Assembly: GCF_002174125.1 (NCBI RefSeq)
Contig: NZ_NEXX01000001.1
Location: 496,001 to 560,000 of the forward strand
Direction: 5' to 3'
Origin: Acinetobacter populi
GTDB taxonomy: Bacteria > Pseudomonadota > Gammaproteobacteria > Pseudomonadales > Moraxellaceae
Length of the DNA stretch: 64,000 nucleotides
Every line of letters begins with the position of its first letter. Positions within the stretch are counted from its first letter, which is position 1. Shown in pieces: positions 59,441 to 64,000 of the stretch. The position numbers were made by a program, and so were the translations under genes. Below the pieces are notes generated by a model. That model was not told the DNA's origin. It worked only from the letters and a program-made list of their open reading frames with translations, and made no database searches.

Positions 59441-62197
59441 TTATGACGCAATCAAATTCCGCAACACATAGTGCAGAATTCCGCCAGCTTTAAAATATTC
59501 AACTTCATTAAGTGTATCTATTCGGCATAACACCTGAAACTCCTCATATTCTCCATTGCTACGTTGTACTTGTACTGTCAACTGTTGATGAGGATGGATA
59601 TCATCACTTAGGCCCACAATACTCAATTGTTCCTGACCAGTTAACTGATGGGTTACCCGACTTTCGTTGGCTAAAAACTGTAAAGGTAAAACGCCCATAC
59701 CGACCAGATTAGAACGATGAATACGCTCAAAACTTTCTGCAAGCACAGCTTTGACACCCAACAAATTAGTACCTTTAGCTGCCCAATCACGTGATGAACC
59801 AGTACCGTATTCTTTGCCGGCAATCACAATCAAAGGCACTTGGTCTTTTTGATACAGCATTGCAGCATCATAAATGGCCATTTTTTCCTGAGTCGGGATA
59901 TAAAGGGTATTACCGCCCTCCTCGCCATTGAGCATTTCGTTTTTAATCCGAATATTGGCAAAAGTACCGCGCATCATCACTTCATGATTACCACGCCGTG
60001 AGCCATAGGAGTTAAAATCTTTAGCCTCAATACCCTTCGACTGCAAATAACGGCCTGCCGGACTATCTTTTTTAATATTCCCCGCAGGAGAAATATGATC
60101 TGTTGTCACCGAATCACCCAGAATCGCCAGAATTCTGGCATTATGAATATCGGTAATAGCAGCCGGTGGCTGATCAATATCTTCAAAAAATGGTGGGTGT
60201 TGGATATAGGTCGAATCGGCCTGCCAAGCATAGGTTTGTGATTGTGGAATCTGAATGGCTTGCCATGTTTCATCCCCATCAAAAACAGCTGCATACTCCT
60301 GACTAAACATTCCTGTTGTCACACTCTGCAATGCTGCGTGAATTTCTGCCTGTGTCGGCCAGATATCTTTTAGATAGACATCATTGCCCTGCGGATCCTG
60401 CGCAATCGGCTCAGCAGTAATATCCTTTTTCACACTGCCGGCTAACGCATAAGCGACCACCAGCGGTGGAGAAGCCAGCCAATTGGTTTTAACCAAAGGA
60501 TGCACCCGACCTTCAAAATTTCGATTACCGGATAACACCGAGGCAACGGTTAAATCATGGCTTTGAATCGTCTCTTCAATCGGCTGCGGTAAAGGACCTG
60601 AATTTCCGATACATGTGGTACAACCATAACCAACAAGATTGTAGCCAAGTTGTTCCAGATAAGGGGTTAAGCCTGCAGCATTGAGATAATCCGTTACGAC
60701 TTTGGAGCCGGGTGCCAGTGAACTTTTTACCCAAGGTTTACGTTGTAAGCCTTTTTCTACAGCTTTTTTTGCCACCAGCCCTGCTGCCAGCATAACGCTA
60801 GGATTGGAAGTATTGGTACATGAAGTAATTGCTGCAATTACCACATCGCCATCTTGTAGTGGATATTTTTGTCCATCAAGCTCAAAGAAAATACCATTAT
60901 CGGTATTTTCAAAGGATGCCTGCTCTACATCAATCGCTGTATCGCCGCCTTCATTTTCAAAACGTAATTCTTCTTTGGTCGGCTTTAGACTTAAATCCAT
61001 AAAAGCTTGAAAAGCATGTGGTACCTGACCCAATACCACACGGTCCTGTGGACGTTTCGGTCCTGCCAGACTCGGTTCAACAGTTGACATATCCAGACTT
61101 AAACTATCAGTAAAAATAGGTTCATCACCAGCATGACGCCATAAGCCCTGTGCCTGACTATAAGCTTTAACCAATGCAATACGATCCGGATGACGTCCTG
61201 TCAGTTCCAGATAATCAATGGTCACTTGATCGATCGGAAAAAAACCACAAGTTGCACCATATTCCGGTGCCATATTGGCAATTGTCGCCCGATCTGCCAG
61301 AGGTAAATCTGCCAGACCATCGCCATAGAATTCAACAAATTTACCAACGACACCTTTTTGCCGCAACATCTGGGTCACAGTTAAGACCAAATCTGTCGCA
61401 GTAATGCCTTCACGCAATTTACCGGTCAACTTAAATCCAATCACTTCTGGAATCAACATCGAAACAGGCTGCCCCAACATTGCAGCTTCAGCTTCAATCC
61501 CGCCCACACCCCAGCCCAGCACACCCAAACCATTGATCATGGTGGTATGTGAATCTGTACCAACTAGCGTATCAGGAAATGCATACTGCTTGGCATCATC
61601 TTCATTGGTCCATACAGCCTGTGCCAAATATTCAAGATTGACCTGATGGCAAATACCTGTACCAGGCGGCACGACCTGAAAATTATCAAAAGCGGATTGT
61701 CCCCAACGTAAAAACTGATAACGCTCACCATTACGCTGCATCTCAATTTCTACGTTTTCTGAAAAAGCTTGCGGTGTAGCAAAATGATCCACCATAACCG
61801 AATGATCAATCACCAGATCAACAGGGGATAATGGATTAATTTTTTCAGGGTCCCCGCCCGCTTTTTGCATCGCAGCTCGCATTGCAGCTAGATCAACCAC
61901 AGCAGGCACACCGGTAAAATCCTGCATCAATACACGGGCAGGACGATACTGAATTTCCTGTTCTGAGGTCCTTATTTTCTGCCAATCCACAATGGCCTGA
62001 ATATCCGGGGCCTTAACTGTAATTCCATCTTCAAAACGTAATAAGTTTTCCAGCAAAACCTTTAATGATTTTGGTAGCCGATCAACTGAACCTAATTTTT
62101 TTTCAGCTGCGTTTAAATTAAAAAAGTAATATTGTTGCTGATTGACTTCTAGACAATCCAGACTATCAAAACTATTTTTTTGGGCATAGCTAGCCAT
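59441..62197 (-). CDS. acnA: Aconitate hydratase A
   Basis: A 918-residue TCA-cycle enzyme isomerising citrate to isocitrate through a 4Fe-4S cluster. Cluster ligands are in AAITSCTNTSNPSVM and GYGCTTCIGNSGPLP. Substrate-binding segments include GTDSHTTMINGLGVLGWGVGG, the swivel-domain DSVTTDHISPAGNI, YGSRRGNHEVMMRGTFANIR and KEYGTGSSRDWAAKG. The N-terminal form (LPKSLKVLLENLLR) fits the IRP/AcnA group rather than AcnB. GGAGAAAG precedes the ATG. Monocistronic. Confidence 0.95.
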   Translation of the reverse strand: MASYAQKNSFDSLDCLEVNQQQYYFFNLNAAEKKLGSVDRLPKSLKVLLENLLRFEDGITVKAPDIQAIVDWQKIRTSEQEIQYRPARVLMQDFTGVPAVVDLAAMRAAMQKAGGDPEKINPLSPVDLVIDHSVMVDHFATPQAFSENVEIEMQRNGERYQFLRWGQSAFDNFQVVPPGTGICHQVNLEYLAQAVWTNEDDAKQYAFPDTLVGTDSHTTMINGLGVLGWGVGGIEAEAAMLGQPVSMLIPEVIGFKLTGKLREGITATDLVLTVTQMLRQKGVVGKFVEFYGDGLADLPLADRATIANMAPEYGATCGFFPIDQVTIDYLELTGRHPDRIALVKAYSQAQGLWRHAGDEPIFTDSLSLDMSTVEPSLAGPKRPQDRVVLGQVPHAFQAFMDLSLKPTKEELRFENEGGDTAIDVEQASFENTDNGIFFELDGQKYPLQDGDVVIAAITSCTNTSNPSVMLAAGLVAKKAVEKGLQRKPWVKSSLAPGSKVVTDYLNAAGLTPYLEQLGYNLVGYGCTTCIGNSGPLPQPIEETIQSHDLTVASVLSGNRNFEGRVHPLVKTNWLASPPLVVAYALAGSVKKDITAEPIAQDPQGNDVYLKDIWPTQAEIHAALQSVTTGMFSQEYAAVFDGDETWQAIQIPQSQTYAWQADSTYIQHPPFFEDIDQPPAAITDIHNARILAILGDSVTTDHISPAGNIKKDSPAGRYLQSKGIEAKDFNSYGSRRGNHEVMMRGTFANIRIKNEMLNGEEGGNTLYIPTQEKMAIYDAAMLYQKDQVPLIVIAGKEYGTGSSRDWAAKGTNLLGVKAVLAESFERIHRSNLVGMGVLPLQFLANESRVTHQLTGQEQLSIVGLSDDIHPHQQLTVQVQRSNGEYEEFQVLCRIDTLNEVEYFKAGGILHYVLRNLIAS

Positions 62198-62478
62198 GGT
62201 CTTTCTCCTTCGGCTTGGCGGTTAAAATTGTTTAATTATTAATCCGAATTACATAAAAATAACCATACCACTTTTTCATTGTATTAAATGTATGCATTTA
62301 TTTTTTTAACCGAAAGAATCAGGTCCTATAAAGAAAGATGTTTGCAGCATCTCAAGCATTAAATTCGAATGAGTTCGCATTTATTACAAATTTAATGGGC
62401 TCTATCACTGTTGAAATTTGTCTATTTATTGTATATTTCAAGCCATGAAAATGATTATTTGAATGAGTGAAAGCATTT

Positions 62479-63030
62479 ATGTCATGGAGAAAATCTTATT
62501 TTTCCAAAGCAGCGCTGCTCTTTAGTTTAGGCTTAATGCCACTGCATCATGCTCAAGCGCTTCCTGTAAACGCTAATCATTTGGTTTCAGGCATTTTAAG
62601 TTATGTATCTTGGGGAACGCATTTAAATCAAATTAATTTTTGTGTGATTGATGGCCCAGCAAACTTTATTAGCTCAAATATTTTTTCCCCTACACCTCAG
62701 ATTATCCAACCCCCCAATGTAAAATTTTTCAATTACACTGCTGAACAATTACTAAAGCCCATTGCCTCAAATCCGGCAACACATTGTCAGGTATTTTATT
62801 TTGTACAAACCTCTGATACGGTTCAACAGCAAATTATTAATCACAATCCGATCAAAATTTTAACCATCTCAGAAAATAATCCAGAATGTAGTGTCGGAAG
62901 TTCATTTTGTATTTATATGGCTAAAAATCAATATAAATTCAAAGTCAATTTAGACAGTTTAAAAGCATCACAAGTGAGAGTGAATTCAAAAGTATTATTA
63001 CTCTCGCAACAGCAAGAGGAACAAGAGTGA
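62479..63030 (+). CDS. yfiR: YfiR-family periplasmic protein (DUF4154)
   Basis: A protein of about 183 residues. A signal peptide ends near HHAQALP (about residue 28). The DUF4154 fold follows: GILSYVSWGTHLNQINFCVIDG, CQVFYFVQT, and the paired cysteines of CSVGSSFC, which match the C-x6-C disulfide of Pseudomonas YfiR. In that system periplasmic YfiR inhibits the diguanylate cyclase YfiN until redox or envelope stress releases it. Here the next gene encodes such a cyclase, with TGATG overlap. ATG 62479 is preferred to the GTG at 62467. Confidence 0.85.
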   Translation: MSWRKSYFSKAALLFSLGLMPLHHAQALPVNANHLVSGILSYVSWGTHLNQINFCVIDGPANFISSNIFSPTPQIIQPPNVKFFNYTAEQLLKPIASNPATHCQVFYFVQTSDTVQQQIINHNPIKILTISENNPECSVGSSFCIYMAKNQYKFKVNLDSLKASQVRVNSKVLLLSQQQEEQE

Positions 63031-64000
63031 TGTTTACACCTATTTCCTCGCAAACTTCGCTAAAGTCTTATCTGATCAAATCACAAGCTTATCTCTCGCT
63101 ACTAATCTTTCTGGTCTGCGTAGTTGGTATGACCGGCATTGCAGCCCATACATTTAAAAAATATTCTGAATATAATCTACAATTAATTGCTCAAGCACTT
63201 TCAGAACAGCTACAGGCGGCAGTGGTATTCGATGATAAACAAACAGTGGATGAAACACTGCTGCTCTTCATCGAAAAATATCCCTTAGAAAGTATTCAGG
63301 TCACACATGTCAATGGACAACTCATTTCTTATATCAATGATGATGCCAAACACAGCTTTTATTCACCTGTACTCGAAAAAATACAAGGCTGGTTAATTTC
63401 AGATCGAGCAGGACATACCGATATTGTTCACAATGGACAGACCATTGCCAAAATTAAAGTGGTCAATAGTGTTATTCCCCTGATTAATTTTTTACAGCAA
63501 TTTCTGATTTTATTTACGATCAGTGTGATATTTGCCCTAATGCTTATCGCCTTTAGCACACGGCTGATTTATCAAAAAATCAGTTATTCACTAGATACGT
63601 TGACTGAAACCACAGAGTCTGTGACGGCACATCGCGATTTTGACCAACGGGTTCCGTCAGGACATATTGCAGAGTTTAATTTAATTTCTCAAAGTTTTAA
63701 TGCCTTACTGGATGAGATTCAAACTTGGCATACTCATCTGCAACAGGAAAACTCTCATCTAGAACATCGTGCCCTGCATGATACCTTAACGCAACTTCCC
63801 AACCGTGCCTATTTTAATCAAAAACTCACTCAACTGTTTGAAAGCCAAGATCAACAGCAATTTGCTTTACTTTATATTGATAATAATAACTTCAAAGAAA
63901 TCAACGATACACATGGACATTTATTTGGTGATGCGGTACTGCGTGAAATGGCGATTCGCCTGAAACTGGCGCTACGTTCAGATGATTTTCTGGCACGTAT
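63030..64000 (+). CDS. yfiN: YfiN/TpbB-like membrane diguanylate cyclase (3' cut by window)
   Basis: The first 323 residues are visible. There is a membrane helix at about 25-45 (YLSLLIFLVCVVGMTGIAAHTF), a periplasmic CHASE8-like domain, and a second helix at about 152-175 (FLQQFLILFTISVIFALMLIAF). A HAMP region (about 176-230) and the start of a GGDEF domain (HDTLTQLPNRAYFNQKL, IDNNNFKEINDTHGHLFGDAVL) follow. The metal and guanine-binding Asp/Asn are kept. RSDD stands where the RxxD inhibitory site is expected; the GGDEF motif itself is just beyond the window. The start overlaps the yfiR stop by one base. Confidence 0.87.
   Translation, partial: MFTPISSQTSLKSYLIKSQAYLSLLIFLVCVVGMTGIAAHTFKKYSEYNLQLIAQALSEQLQAAVVFDDKQTVDETLLLFIEKYPLESIQVTHVNGQLISYINDDAKHSFYSPVLEKIQGWLISDRAGHTDIVHNGQTIAKIKVVNSVIPLINFLQQFLILFTISVIFALMLIAFSTRLIYQKISYSLDTLTETTESVTAHRDFDQRVPSGHIAEFNLISQSFNALLDEIQTWHTHLQQENSHLEHRALHDTLTQLPNRAYFNQKLTQLFESQDQQQFALLYIDNNNFKEINDTHGHLFGDAVLREMAIRLKLALRSDDFLAR

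Noticed and set aside
59443..59493. 16-codon frame on the plus strand behind an AAGGGG ribosome-like site
   Set aside because: It is antisense to the last codons of acnA, very short and without known resemblance; probably coincidence, although it could be the start of a deleted gene.

Overview
The window looks like a chromosomal core segment of an Acinetobacter-type gammaproteobacterium (Moraxellaceae). It is AT-rich and densely coded. The genes point the same way: a complete ybgC-tolQRAB-pal cluster with a very lysine/alanine-rich TolA, a cydP-cydA-cydB-cydX-ybgE oxidase operon, ThrH, FabI, a yibN-grxC-secB cluster, and two adjacent CSLREA proteins with GlyGly-CTERM tails of the kind called rhombotargets in Acinetobacter. 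Genus is inferred from gene content and protein resemblance, not from a search. No rRNA, tRNA, CRISPR array, prophage or intact insertion sequence was seen.

Layout. 1-5.2 kb: the end of an aromatic-acid type efflux set (FUSC tail, DUF1656, HlyD), dgt, a nucleotidyltransferase-fold protein, ruvAB. 5.3-6.8 kb: a D-hexose-6-phosphate mutarotase and a 580-base gap holding a strongly structured repeat-like element. 6.8-12 kb: the Tol-Pal cluster. 12-15.8 kb: a small unknown protein, fbp, a SpoU methyltransferase, and an ECF-type sigma factor / DUF3619-like / DUF3106 operon. 15.8-20.1 kb: two GlyGly-CTERM surface proteins. 20.2-24 kb: hda, a PerM-type permease, purMN. 24.3-29.2 kb: FadL-type porin, thrH, fabI, a Bax-inhibitor-1 family protein, orn. 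29.3-33.7 kb: rsgA, yibN-grxC-secB, typA. 33.9-39.9 kb: NCS2 permease, rsmC, lysP-like permease, an MHYT-GGDEF-EAL protein. 40.2-44 kb: the ilvIHC operon with a duplicated ilvC 3' end. 44.2-49 kb: DUF4124 protein, leuS, lptE, holA. 49-53.9 kb: macA-macB-outer membrane channel. 54-55.5 kb: AraC regulator and LysE exporter. 55.5-58.9 kb: the cytochrome bd operon. 59.4-64 kb: acnA, then yfiR and a truncated yfiN-like diguanylate cyclase running off the end.

Most of the window is ordinary housekeeping. The parts that reward a second look are small: (1) a 48-base second copy of the ilvC 3' end, differing only at synonymous positions, separated from the real end by 64 bases of hairpin-rich sequence; (2) the paired GlyGly-CTERM/CSLREA genes without a linked rhombosortase; (3) a structured intergenic element at 6360-6496; (4) an AraC-family gene whose promoter places the transcription start on the ATG; (5) a 24-base repeat array in tolA; (6) a long leader in front of ilvI. 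I did not find a clearly new multi-gene system.
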